Shown here: positions 15,204-23,186 of the stretch, piece after piece
Numbering within the stretch: the first letter of the stretch is position 1
Layout: each line of letters starts with the position of its first letter
Assembly: GCA_009693435.1 (NCBI GenBank)
Contig: SHXF01000052.1
Location: forward strand, 1-30,527
Direction: 5' to 3'
DNA length: 30,527 nucleotides
Origin: Betaproteobacteria bacterium
GTDB lineage: Bacteria > Pseudomonadota > Gammaproteobacteria > Burkholderiales > SG8-39
The notes under the pieces: generated by a model
Seen by the model: only the letters and a program-made list of their open reading frames with translations
What the model was told of the DNA's origin: nothing
The model's database searches: none
Program-made: the position numbers and the translations under genes

Positions 15204-17269
15204 ACGCGCGCAACCCGGCGCCCGCCGGACAGGGCATGGCCGGATCCGTGGACAAGGTGTTTCTGGAAATACTCAACAATCGACTCAACGGCATTACCAG
15301 TGAAATGGGGCACATCATTCACAAGGCCTCGTTTACGCCTTTCATTAAGGAGGCCTGGGATTTCGGCGAGGCGCTGGTCAATCTCAAGGGCGAAATATTC
15401 AGCTACCCCCGCGATATCGGCGTGGCCTTCATGGCCACCGCGCTGATGGATGAACTGGTGGCGCACTTCATGAAGGACTGCCGGCCAGGCGACGTGCTGG
15501 TGTGCAACGATCCGAACACCAGCGGCGGCCTGTGCACGCACCTGCCGGACATACACCTGCTCAAGCCATTTTTCTGGGAAGGCGAACTGCTGTGCTTTTC
15601 CTGGACCTTTATCCATTCCTCCGATGTCGGCGGCCTGGTGCCGGGAAGCATTGCGCCATCGGCCTACGACATATTCCAGGAGGGATTTCGCATTCCCCCG
15701 ACCAAGCTCTACAGGGAAGGCAAGATCAATCAGGATCTGGTCGACCTGTTTCTGTCCAACTGCCGCATTCCTTTCTACAACTGGGGCGATCTCAAGGCGC
15801 TGCTCGCGGCCATGGATGTGGCCGACAAGCGGCTGCGCCAGACGATAGAAAAGTACGGAGTGGATCGGGTCCGGTCGGGGATGGAGGACCTGCTGGCCTG
15901 GGGAGAACAGCGGGCGCGCCAGATCATCTCGAACATGCCCGACGGCGCCTATGAATTCCATGATTACATCGAACTCGATATTACGGGCGAGCCGCCGGCA
16001 CGCATCAAGCTGAGGCTGGAAATTTCCGGTGATGACATGCACCTGGATTTCACCGGAACCGATCCGCAGGTCCGCGCCGCGCTCAACCTGCCGACCGACG
16101 GCAAGAACCACCACTTCATCAACGCCGGCGTGTTCAATTTCTTCCACAGCGTGGACAAGAGCGCGCCGCTCAACCGCGGAATGGTGAGGCCGCTCAGGCT
16201 GACGATTCCGCGCGGCACCATCATCAATCCGGAAAAATACGCTGCCGTCGGCGTTCGTTTCGCAACCGCGGTGCGCGTCATGGACATCATCATCGCGGCG
16301 CTGTCCCTCGCGCTGGAATCCTCGCAGGGCGGCGCGGGGGAGGGCAAAGGCATTCTGCCCGCGGCCGGCTCCGGCCTGCTTGGGGTGAGCCTGCTCTCCT
16401 ATATCGATTCGCGGACTGGCGAAACCCGGGTCAACGTGCTCCAGCCCATGTGGGGAGGATCGGGGGCTCGCCCCACCAAGGACGCCATCGACGGCGCGGA
16501 TTTTGCCGCGGGCTTCCTGCGCAATATCCCCGCCGAAACCAGCGAAGCCGAAATGCCTATCCTGATTCACAAGTACCAGCTGTCGGGCGAGCCGCCTGCG
16601 CCGGGAAAGTATCGCGGCGGGCTGGGTATCGACTTCGCCTTCCAGATCTTCGCGCCCAACGCGATAGTCACGGCGCGGGGCATGGAGCGTTTCCTGTTCC
16701 GTCCATGGGGCCGCAAGGGTGGCAGTCACGGGTCGCTGGCGCGGACCATAGTCAACCCCGGTACGCCTGCCGAGAAATCCATAGGCAAGATCAGCAGCGC
16801 ATTGCAGCCTGCGCCTGGCGATGTGATACAGATCATCACGCCGAGTGGCGGCGGCTATGGCGATCCGCTGGAGCGCGACCCGGCAAGGGTGCTGAAGGAC
16901 GTGTCCGATGGGCTGATTTCGATCGCGACGGCGAGCACCGACTATGGCGTGGTCATAGCCGCTGACCTGACAGTTGACGCGCCGGCAACCGAAAGTGCGC
17001 GCCGCGAGCGCCAACGCATCGGCCCGGTGGCCGAGTTCGACTTCGGGCCGGAACGAGACCAGTACGAGTCGGCGTTCACCCCGGAAATCCAGGACGCGCT
17101 GATGCGCGCGCTGGTCGGCGTTCCCGCTTCGCAGCGGCAGTTCTACAAGTCGCGGGTGTGGTCCGAAATCACCCTCAACGGCAAGGCGCGTGTGCCGACG
17201 GTGCAACCGGCGGAGATTGGAGCGATACTGGAAAGATGCAGGAAGGAAGTGACGCAGGTATTAATATGA
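15200..17269 (+). CDS. hyuB: Hydantoinase/oxoprolinase subunit B
   Basis: 689-aa partner of HyuA. Core motifs are present: RLNGITSEMGHIIHKASFTP (near residue 30), FSYPRDIGVAFMATALMDEL, DVLVCNDPNTSGGLCTHLPD, FIHSSDVGGLVPGSI, EGFRIPPTKLY and LDFTGTDPQVRAALNLP. The usual C-terminal GGGYGDPLERDP is at about residue 550. Beyond it there are about 120 further residues (FTPEIQDALMRALVGVPASQ and onward), so this protein is longer than many HyuB sequences. Coupled to hyuA upstream; its stop lies just upstream of the binding-protein gene. Confidence 0.92.
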   Translation: MNARNPAPAGQGMAGSVDKVFLEILNNRLNGITSEMGHIIHKASFTPFIKEAWDFGEALVNLKGEIFSYPRDIGVAFMATALMDELVAHFMKDCRPGDVLVCNDPNTSGGLCTHLPDIHLLKPFFWEGELLCFSWTFIHSSDVGGLVPGSIAPSAYDIFQEGFRIPPTKLYREGKINQDLVDLFLSNCRIPFYNWGDLKALLAAMDVADKRLRQTIEKYGVDRVRSGMEDLLAWGEQRARQIISNMPDGAYEFHDYIELDITGEPPARIKLRLEISGDDMHLDFTGTDPQVRAALNLPTDGKNHHFINAGVFNFFHSVDKSAPLNRGMVRPLRLTIPRGTIINPEKYAAVGVRFATAVRVMDIIIAALSLALESSQGGAGEGKGILPAAGSGLLGVSLLSYIDSRTGETRVNVLQPMWGGSGARPTKDAIDGADFAAGFLRNIPAETSEAEMPILIHKYQLSGEPPAPGKYRGGLGIDFAFQIFAPNAIVTARGMERFLFRPWGRKGGSHGSLARTIVNPGTPAEKSIGKISSALQPAPGDVIQIITPSGGGYGDPLERDPARVLKDVSDGLISIATASTDYGVVIAADLTVDAPATESARRERQRIGPVAEFDFGPERDQYESAFTPEIQDALMRALVGVPASQRQFYKSRVWSEITLNGKARVPTVQPAEIGAILERCRKEVTQVLI

Positions 17270-17307
17270 GCCGCAACCAATCCGACAACTTGACGAACGG
17301 AGGATTC

Positions 17308-18591
17308 ATGTCCCATCAGCTGATGAACAGACTCGTGAACCGCGGATTCATGAAGCGCGGACTCGTGAAACGCGGACTCATGAACCGCGGACTCATGAAC
17401 CGCGGACTCACGAACCGCGGACTCATGAACCACTATGCCGGCCTGATGCTTCTGGCCGCAGCCGCCCTGTTGCCGAATGGCGTGTCAGCCCAGTTGCAGG
17501 GCCCCGAGTTGAAGATCGGGGTGCTCTACACGGTCGACGGTCCGTGGGGATCGTATGGCGAGAAGTCGTTCCGCGGCATTCGTGCCGCTGCCGAGGACAT
17601 CAATGCGGGCGGTGGCGTCAACGGGGTCAGGATCAAACTGGTCGAATACGACAACCGTGCCAACCCCAACGAGTTGCCGAACATCATTCGCCGACTGGCG
17701 ACCGTCGACAACGTGCTGGCAGTGATCGGCCCGAACACCAGCGGTGAAGCCGAGATCGTGTTCCCGCTCGCGAACCAGCTGAAAGTGCCGGTGCTCGGCA
17801 CCTCGGTGGCCAAGGGCGGCATCCTCACCAAGAACCGGCCGTGGGCCTTCAGGAACGTCATGCCGGACGACCTCAACACCGCGCCGGTGATCGCCGCGGT
17901 CGTCAAGGAGAAGAACATCCGCAAGGTGGCGGTGATCATGGACGTCAAGGATCCGATCAGCAAGTTCATGGGTTCGGCATTCTGGCCAGGCCTGTTTGAA
18001 AAACTGGGTGTGGACGAACTGACCAGGAAAGATCCCGTCACCTTCCAGTCCGGCGATCCCAGCGTGACCGCGCAGGTCTCCAAGATCAAGGCGATGAATC
18101 CCGATGCGATCGTGCTGGCGTCCTCACCGGGCGATGCGGCCAAGATCGCCATCGAGGTCAGACGTCAGGGGATGAAGCAACAGTTTCTCGGCGCAGGCGG
18201 GCTGTTCGGCGACGAATTTCTGAAATCCGGCGGCGCGGCCGTGGACGGCGCCATCACCGCAGCGCAATTCTGGCGGGACAACCCGGATCCCGCGGTCAAG
18301 GCGATGGTGGCGAGTTACGAAAAGCGCACCGGCCAGCCGTCGGTATTGCACGAGGCGTACGCCTACGACGGGCTGCTGACGATAGTCGACGCGGTTAAAA
18401 AGGGCGGCGTGACCAATCGCGCCGCCGATCTCGACAAGGACCGTGAGCGGATTCGCGATTCGCTGAACGGCATCCAGGTAGTGGGCATGTCGGGCAAACA
18501 TATGCTGAACGCCACTACCGGCGAAGTGGACCGACCGACCATGAAAGCGGTGATTCAGGGCGGCAAGTGGGTTCTGACGGCAGTCAAATAA
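17308..18591 (+). CDS. Branched-chain amino-acid-type ABC substrate-binding protein with repeat-expanded signal peptide
   Basis: 427-aa periplasmic receptor of the LivJ/LivK family (Peripla_BP_6). Mature-region motifs: ELKIGVLYTVDGPWGSYGEK, DINAGGGVNGVRIKLVEYDN, VIGPNTSGEAEIVFPLANQ, and HEAYAYDGLLTIVDAVKKGG. ATG 17308 is preferred because GGAGG (17299-17303) precedes it; an ATG at 17266 overlapping the hyuB stop is the alternative. The odd feature is the n-region: about 40 residues built from an N/K-R-G-L/F-M/V/T pentapeptide repeated six times. It gives a very basic stretch before the hydrophobic core AGLMLLAAAALLPNGVSAQ. It should serve the LivHMGF proteins encoded next and bind the operon's substrate. 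Confidence 0.9.
   Translation: MSHQLMNRLVNRGFMKRGLVKRGLMNRGLMNRGLTNRGLMNHYAGLMLLAAAALLPNGVSAQLQGPELKIGVLYTVDGPWGSYGEKSFRGIRAAAEDINAGGGVNGVRIKLVEYDNRANPNELPNIIRRLATVDNVLAVIGPNTSGEAEIVFPLANQLKVPVLGTSVAKGGILTKNRPWAFRNVMPDDLNTAPVIAAVVKEKNIRKVAVIMDVKDPISKFMGSAFWPGLFEKLGVDELTRKDPVTFQSGDPSVTAQVSKIKAMNPDAIVLASSPGDAAKIAIEVRRQGMKQQFLGAGGLFGDEFLKSGGAAVDGAITAAQFWRDNPDPAVKAMVASYEKRTGQPSVLHEAYAYDGLLTIVDAVKKGGVTNRAADLDKDRERIRDSLNGIQVVGMSGKHMLNATTGEVDRPTMKAVIQGGKWVLTAVK
17335..17424 (+). repeat. 15-bp in-frame tandem repeat, 6 copies, in the signal-peptide region
   Basis: Six units of the form RTG-AAC-CGC-GGA-CTC (17335, 17350, 17365, 17380, 17395, 17410) plus a partial seventh and a 12-bp degenerate unit at 17323. 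The unit keeps frame. Five of the six units begin with ATG or GTG (the sixth with ACG), and each carries GCGGAYTC, which resembles the real initiation site ACGGAGGATTCATG at 17297-17310. Confidence 0.9.
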
Positions 18592-18616
18592 GCTGATCCA
18601 GTCTGAGTTCCGAGTC

Positions 18617-18648
18617 GCGGCAAGCGCTGCTACAGCGACGCTTGCCGC
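18617..18648 (+). promoter_or_regulatory. Intercistronic hairpin between the binding-protein gene and livH
   Basis: GCGGCAAGCG (18617-18626) and CGCTTGCCGC (18639-18648) form a perfect 10-bp stem with a 12-nt loop in the 109-base gap. No T-run follows. Stem-loops here in transporter operons commonly stabilise or partly terminate the message, so that the binding protein is made in excess of the membrane subunits. That role is inferred from position. Confidence 0.6.
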
Positions 18649-18700
18649 AGCGGCGCCCGGCAGGGTGCATGCATTTCTCCGGGATCGAAGCGAAAGCGGC

Positions 18701-19579
18701 ATGGACCTTTTCCTGCAGCAAATGTTCAATGGCCTGTTGATCGGCAGCACGTATGCGCTGGTTGCGCTTGGCTTCACACTGGTGCTGGGCACGCTGGATC
18801 TGCTCAATTTCGCCCATGGTGAAACCATCATGTTCGCCGCCTATGCCGGGCTGATGGCCCTGCTTGCGAGTGGCGGCAGCATGCTGGCCGCGCTGGGCGC
18901 GTCGCTTGCCGTTGGCGCCGTCATCGGCCTCGCGGTCTATGCCGGTTCGTTCCGTTGGGTGCGAAAGAAATACTGGGCCTCGCCCGCGCTCAGCACCGTC
19001 GGCATGGCGCTGATCCTGCAGACCCTCGCGACCCGGTTGTGGGGCACCGACCAGAAGGCGGTGCCCGATCCGATGGGGGATACGCAGATCCAGTTCGGCC
19101 CGGTGCTGGCCGGGTTGTCCCACATTGCCATCCTTGTCGTCACACTGCTGATAATGGTCGGTCTGCACGCCCTGTTGCGCTACACCCGCATCGGCAAGGC
19201 GATGCGGGCGGTGGCCGAAGACCACGTGGCGGCCTCCCTGCTGGGCGTACCGGTGGGGCGCACCATCGCCACGACGTTTCTGATTTCAGGACTGCTCGCG
19301 GGTGCCGCGGGGATACTGACCTCGCTGGTCTATCACACCATCACGCCGTTCATCGGCCTGAACATACTGCTCAAAGGCATGACCGGTATGGTCATCGGCG
19401 GTCTGGGGAATGTCTACGGGGCGATGTTCGGCGGGGTGGTCGTCGGCATTCTCGAGACACTGGCGGTGAACTACCTTTCCAGCATCTATCAGGACGTCGT
19501 GGTATTTGCCGCGCTGATACTGGTGTTGATGTTCAAGCCTGCGGGTCTGTTCGGCGTGCAGATCCGCGACCGCGTCTGA
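18701..19579 (+). CDS. livH: Branched-chain amino-acid-type ABC transporter permease LivH
   Basis: 292-aa inner-membrane permease. Typical features: MDLFLQQMFNGLLIGSTYAL at the start, LGTLDLLNFAHGETIMFAAY (the LNFAHG signature), ALLRYTRIGKAMRAVAEDHV (cytoplasmic coupling loop), and MVIGGLGNVYGAMFGGVVVG near the end. About eight hydrophobic spans are visible. ATG 18701 gives the usual family length; a GTG at 18665 would add 12 non-hydrophobic residues. Its ribosome-binding site is weak (GAAAGCGG). Partner of LivM in the transporter. Confidence 0.92.
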   Translation: MDLFLQQMFNGLLIGSTYALVALGFTLVLGTLDLLNFAHGETIMFAAYAGLMALLASGGSMLAALGASLAVGAVIGLAVYAGSFRWVRKKYWASPALSTVGMALILQTLATRLWGTDQKAVPDPMGDTQIQFGPVLAGLSHIAILVVTLLIMVGLHALLRYTRIGKAMRAVAEDHVAASLLGVPVGRTIATTFLISGLLAGAAGILTSLVYHTITPFIGLNILLKGMTGMVIGGLGNVYGAMFGGVVVGILETLAVNYLSSIYQDVVVFAALILVLMFKPAGLFGVQIRDRV

Positions 19580-19587
19580 TCGTAGCC

Positions 19588-20436
19588 ATGGTCTCGCCTT
19601 TCATCGACAGCGTGCTGATAGGTATCGGCATCAACGTACTGCTGGCGCTGGGCCTTTATTTCACCCTTGCAACCGGTCAGTTTTCGGTGGGGCATGGCGG
19701 CTTCATGGCGGTCGGCGCCTATACCGCTTCTGTGGCCACGGTTACCCTGGGCTGGCCACTGATCCCCGCGATCGGGCTCGCCGCCCTTGGGGCATTTGTC
19801 ATCGGTGTGCTGATCGGCCTGCCGGTGATGCGTTTCTCGCATCTCTATCTTGCCATGGCTACGTTCGGATTCGGGGAGATAGTCAGAAGCATATTCTCCG
19901 TGGTCGACGCGGTTGGCGGGGTGGGTGGCATGCGCGGCATGGTCGGCACAAGTGTGAGCCTCGTGTTCGCGCTGGTATTCATCGCAACATTGTTTACCTG
20001 GCTGCATTCCCGATCGCGATGGGGACTCGCCTGCGACGCGATCCGCCAGGACGAGGATGCCGCCGCCGCGATGGGCATAGACGTGCGGCTCAACAAGGTG
20101 ATGGCTTTCGGTCTCGGGGCAAGCATCACCGGTGTGGGTGGCGCGCTTTATGCCCACCACTTTTTTTTCATAGAACCCTCCACATTCGGCCTGAATATGT
20201 CGGTGGCCATCGTCTTGTTCGTGATATTCGGCGGCATCGAGACGTTCTGGGGCGCCATACTCGGCGCAACGGTGCTGTCGCTGCTGCCCGACCTGTTCCG
20301 CTTCCTCAAGGACTGGTACCTGTTTCTCTACGGCGCGCTGTTCGTGCTGCTGATGATATTCCGGCCCCAAGGCGTGCTCGACAGGCGAACGCTGCGGACG
20401 CTGCGCGGAATGTTGCCCGGCAGCCGCACAAAATGA
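19588..20436 (+). CDS. livM: Branched-chain amino-acid-type ABC transporter permease LivM
   Basis: 282-aa permease. Family signatures: LALGLYFTLATGQFSVGHGG (normally LxxGQxSLGHGAF), YLAMATFGFGEIVRSIF, WGLACDAIRQDEDAAAAMGI (coupling loop), and GGIETFWGAILGATVLSLLP. It ends LFVLLMIFRPQGVLD, typical of LivM. ATG 19588 lies 8 bases after livH. The stop overlaps the livG start by three bases within ATGA. It pairs with LivH to form the membrane channel. Confidence 0.93.
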   Translation: MVSPFIDSVLIGIGINVLLALGLYFTLATGQFSVGHGGFMAVGAYTASVATVTLGWPLIPAIGLAALGAFVIGVLIGLPVMRFSHLYLAMATFGFGEIVRSIFSVVDAVGGVGGMRGMVGTSVSLVFALVFIATLFTWLHSRSRWGLACDAIRQDEDAAAAMGIDVRLNKVMAFGLGASITGVGGALYAHHFFFIEPSTFGLNMSVAIVLFVIFGGIETFWGAILGATVLSLLPDLFRFLKDWYLFLYGALFVLLMIFRPQGVLDRRTLRTLRGMLPGSRTK

Positions 20437-21188
20437 TCCTCGAAGCAGCAGGACTGACAAAACGGTTCGGCGGCCTGGTTGCCGTCGATCATCTCGACAT
20501 GTCGGTGGCGCCCGGCAGCGTGCATGCCATCGTCGGGCCTAACGGCTCGGGGAAAACGACCCTGTTCAACATGATCAGCGGCGCGGCCTTTCCCAGCGAA
20601 GGGACGATCAGTTTCGAGGGCGCGCGCCTTGACCTGTTGCCCCCGCACCGGCGCGCCCGCATCGGCATCAAGCGGACTTTCCAGAATATCAGGTTGTTCG
20701 AGGAATTGACGGTGCTGGAAAACGTTCTGGCAGGCCAGCATGCCATTGCATCGACGGGTTTCACCAGTTTGTTTCGCCAATGGAGCACGCAGGAGAAGGC
20801 GAAACGCGATGCCGCCATGGAGACACTGAAACTGTTCGCGCTCGAGCCTCTGGCCGGCAAGCTGGCGGGTGAGCTCGCCTATGGGCCCAAGCGGCTGGTG
20901 GAGATCGCCCGCGCGATCGCCAGCGCACCCAAGTTATTGCTGCTGGACGAACCCACATCGGGCATGAGTCCAAGAGAATCCGAAGACATGGTCGCGTCGA
21001 TTCAGCGTGTATCGGGAAGGGAAATGACCGTCATGATCATAGAGCACCACCTTCCCGTGGTGAAAAACCTTGCCGATCGCGTGACGGTGCTCAACTTCGG
21101 CAGGAAGATTGCGGAGGGTTCCGCGGCCAGCGTGTTCGGCGATCCCGCCGTCGTCGAGGCGTACCTGGGCGCCGAGGTGGCCGAATGA
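20433..21188 (+). CDS. livG: ABC transporter ATP-binding protein LivG
   Basis: 251-aa ATPase. Walker A is GPNGSGKTT (about residues 35-43), and the Q-loop region is RTFQNIRLFEELTVLENVL. Walker B is LLLLDEPTSGMSP and the switch histidine is IIEHHLP. The signature motif reads LAYGPKRLVEIARAIA, where LSYGxQRxLEIARAL is usual: the second position is Ala rather than Ser and PK replaces the usual residues, a mild departure. Start and stop both lie in ATGA overlaps with livM and livF, so translation is coupled. Confidence 0.93.
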   Translation: MILEAAGLTKRFGGLVAVDHLDMSVAPGSVHAIVGPNGSGKTTLFNMISGAAFPSEGTISFEGARLDLLPPHRRARIGIKRTFQNIRLFEELTVLENVLAGQHAIASTGFTSLFRQWSTQEKAKRDAAMETLKLFALEPLAGKLAGELAYGPKRLVEIARAIASAPKLLLLDEPTSGMSPRESEDMVASIQRVSGREMTVMIIEHHLPVVKNLADRVTVLNFGRKIAEGSAASVFGDPAVVEAYLGAEVAE

Positions 21189-21907
21189 GCACTGGCGACG
21201 CGTTGCTGGAGGTGAAAGGCCTGTCGGCTGGCTACGGCGGAATCGCCGTCCTGCATGAAATCGACCTGCACGCGATGCCAGGGGAAGCGATTGCCATCAT
21301 AGGCGCCAATGGCGCGGGGAAAAGCACCTTGCTGCGCGCGCTGTCGGGAATCATCCAGCTGCGCTCGGGCAGCATTCGCTTCGGAGGCCGTGATATCGCC
21401 CATTCGAGGGCGGACACGATAGTCAACGAGGGGTTGATCCACTGCCCCGAGGGCCGGGCTATCCTGAAGCGGATGTCGGTGCGCGAAAATCTGGAAATGG
21501 GCGCGTTCCGGCTGGGAAAGCCCGTGCAGGAAGAGGATTTCCGTTCCGTGTACGAAATGTTTCCCGTACTCAGGGAGCGACAGCGGCAAACGGGCGGTTT
21601 GCTGTCCGGTGGCGAACAACAGATGCTTGCTATCGGACGTGCCATGATGGGTCGCCCGCGGATGCTGATGCTCGACGAACCCTCCCTCGGACTTTCACCG
21701 ATCATGGTCAAGGAAGTATTCAAGGCACTCACCGCCCTGAAGAAGTCGGGACTGACCATATTGCTGGTCGAGCAGAATGCGCTGGCCGCGCTGCGGTTCT
21801 CCGATCGTGCCTATGTGCTGGAACACGGCCGGATCGCGGTCGAAGGGGAATCGCGCAGCCTCAGTGAAGATGTACGCGTTCGAGACGCCTATCTGGGCGC
21901 GGCCTGA
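21185..21907 (+). CDS. livF: ABC transporter ATP-binding protein LivF
   Basis: 240-aa ATPase and second nucleotide-binding subunit of the Liv-type importer. Walker A GANGAGKST, signature LSGGEQQMLAIGRAMM, Walker B LMLDEPSLGLSP and switch LLVEQNA are all intact. HCPEGRAILKRMSVRENLEMG is typical of LivF. Its ATG overlaps the livG stop. This completes the transporter, and the sirtuin gene follows 44 bases later. Confidence 0.94.
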   Translation: MSTGDALLEVKGLSAGYGGIAVLHEIDLHAMPGEAIAIIGANGAGKSTLLRALSGIIQLRSGSIRFGGRDIAHSRADTIVNEGLIHCPEGRAILKRMSVRENLEMGAFRLGKPVQEEDFRSVYEMFPVLRERQRQTGGLLSGGEQQMLAIGRAMMGRPRMLMLDEPSLGLSPIMVKEVFKALTALKKSGLTILLVEQNALAALRFSDRAYVLEHGRIAVEGESRSLSEDVRVRDAYLGAA

Positions 21908-21951
21908 GTTGCGCAATTGTCCCGGCGAACGCAAGGCGAATGGAGCAGCTT

Positions 21952-22731
21952 ATGTCAGCACAAGTCATGATGGATGAGGTGCGCGCCTGGATCACCGCCG
22001 CGAAAAAAATCGTGGTCCTCACCGGCGCCGGCATATCCACCGAATCGGGCATCCCGGATTTCCGCGGCCCGCAGGGCGTGTGGACCAAAGATCCGGATGC
22101 CGAGAAGTTGTCCGACATCCGTTACTACGTCGCCGACACGGCGATCCGCAGGAAGGCGTGGCTGTCGCGGCTCGCCATGCCGGTGTGGGAGGCCGTGCCC
22201 AATGCCGGGCATCGGGCGCTGGTCGATCTGGAAAAGCTTGGCAAGCTGCACGCGCTCATCACGCAGAACATCGATGGCCTGCACCAGAAGGCCGGGAACG
22301 CCGCCGAACTCGTCGTGGAAGTGCACGGGACGGTGCATCGCGTGGTGTGCCTCGCCTGCGATTGGAGCGCAGCCGCGCCCGAGGTGCTGGACCGGGTGCG
22401 TGCCGGCGAAGTAGACCCCGCTTGCCGCGAATGCGGCGGCATCCTCAAGAGCGCGACGATTTCGTTCGGCCAGAACCTGGTGCCCGAGGTGATAGACCGC
22501 GCCATGCGGGTCGCCACCGAAGCGGACCTGTTCCTTGCCATCGGCACCAGCCTGCAGGTCTATCCGGTGGCGGGCACGGTGCAACTCGCCAAGCGGGCCG
22601 GCGCGCGCGTGGTGATCATCAACGCCGAACCGACCCCGTTCGACGGTATCGCCGATGCCGTATTCTCGACGCCGATCGGCCAGACTCTGCCGCGCCTCGT
22701 CGGCGCGCCGGACAACAGCCGCCTTCATTGA
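21952..22731 (+). CDS. Sir2-family NAD-dependent protein deacylase (sirtuin)
   Basis: 259-aa cytoplasmic NAD-dependent lysine deacylase. NAD-binding motif VVLTGAGISTESGIPDFRG (residues 21-39), TQNIDGLH (104-111), and the catalytic histidine H125 in VEVHGTVHR are present. The zinc-binding cysteines are C133, C136, C158 and C161 (VCLAC...CREC). IGTSLQVYPVAG is the second NAD-ribose motif. ATG 21952 is preferred over 21940 because GGAG is at 21942-21945. Sirtuins in catabolic operons often regulate acyl-CoA-forming enzymes by deacylation; whether this one acts on operon products is inference. Confidence 0.93.
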   Translation: MSAQVMMDEVRAWITAAKKIVVLTGAGISTESGIPDFRGPQGVWTKDPDAEKLSDIRYYVADTAIRRKAWLSRLAMPVWEAVPNAGHRALVDLEKLGKLHALITQNIDGLHQKAGNAAELVVEVHGTVHRVVCLACDWSAAAPEVLDRVRAGEVDPACRECGGILKSATISFGQNLVPEVIDRAMRVATEADLFLAIGTSLQVYPVAGTVQLAKRAGARVVIINAEPTPFDGIADAVFSTPIGQTLPRLVGAPDNSRLH

Positions 22732-22757
22732 ATGAAATTCCACGCAGGAGCAGCGAC

Positions 22758-23072
22758 ATGCTGTACGTGATCTATCAGGAAGATGGCCCGCAGAGCAAGG
22801 CGATACGCGCCACCACCAAGGATGCGCACCTCGCCTACCTGGACAAGCACGAGGACATCCTGGTGCTGGGCGGGGCGATGCTCGCCGAAGATGGCGCGAC
22901 GCGCATCGGCAGCGTGCTCATCCTCAACGTGCCGGATCTGGCGGCGGCGGATCAGTTCTCGCTGAACGAACCGTTCCGCAAGGCCGGCCTGTTCAAATCG
23001 GTAAAGATCACCCGCATGCGCCGCGGCCAGTGGAACCCGGCCGCCGCCCCGAAAACCCCCGAAGGCAACTGA
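22758..23072 (+). CDS. YciI-family protein
   Basis: 104-aa small protein of the YciI (ferredoxin-like) fold. It opens MLYVIYQEDGPQSKAIR, then AHLAYLDKHEDILVLGGAM, where the family histidine and aspartate occur (HLAYL, LDKH). It ends with NEPFRKAGLFKSVKITRMRR, also typical. GCAGGAG lies 8 bases before the ATG. The 26-base gap to the sirtuin suggests cotranscription. YciI proteins are thought to be small hydrolases or dehalogenase-like enzymes; the function here is unknown. Confidence 0.88.
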   Translation: MLYVIYQEDGPQSKAIRATTKDAHLAYLDKHEDILVLGGAMLAEDGATRIGSVLILNVPDLAAADQFSLNEPFRKAGLFKSVKITRMRRGQWNPAAAPKTPEGN

Positions 23073-23088
23073 TGCACCGGGACACGAA

Positions 23089-23150
23089 CGCGTAGCGTGC
23101 GCCATGCGCACGACCCGTCCCGAAATGCGTAGATTGCGCCATGCGCACGA
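23089..23150 (+). repeat. Pair of REP-like direct repeats containing a palindrome
   Basis: GCGTAGCGTGCGCCATGCGC continuing ACGA (from 23090) recurs as GCGTAGATTGCGCCATGCGC plus ACGA (ending 23150). The core GTGCGCCATGCGCAC (23097-23111) is a perfect palindrome around CAT. They lie just before the monooxygenase gene and resemble the REP-type extragenic repeats common in betaproteobacteria. Confidence 0.6.
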
Positions 23151-23186
23151 TAGTCCACCGTGCAATTGCTCAACCCGGAGTAACCC

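Noticed and set aside
15029..17206. 725-aa open frame on the minus strand
   Set aside because: It is antisense to hyuB and the end of hyuA, rich in His/Arg/Gln as expected of an antisense reading. The plus strand has intact HyuB motifs.
18955..19587. Upstream extension of the livM frame through livH
   Set aside because: The frame is open by GC bias only. LivM similarity starts at 19588, and livH occupies the region in another frame.
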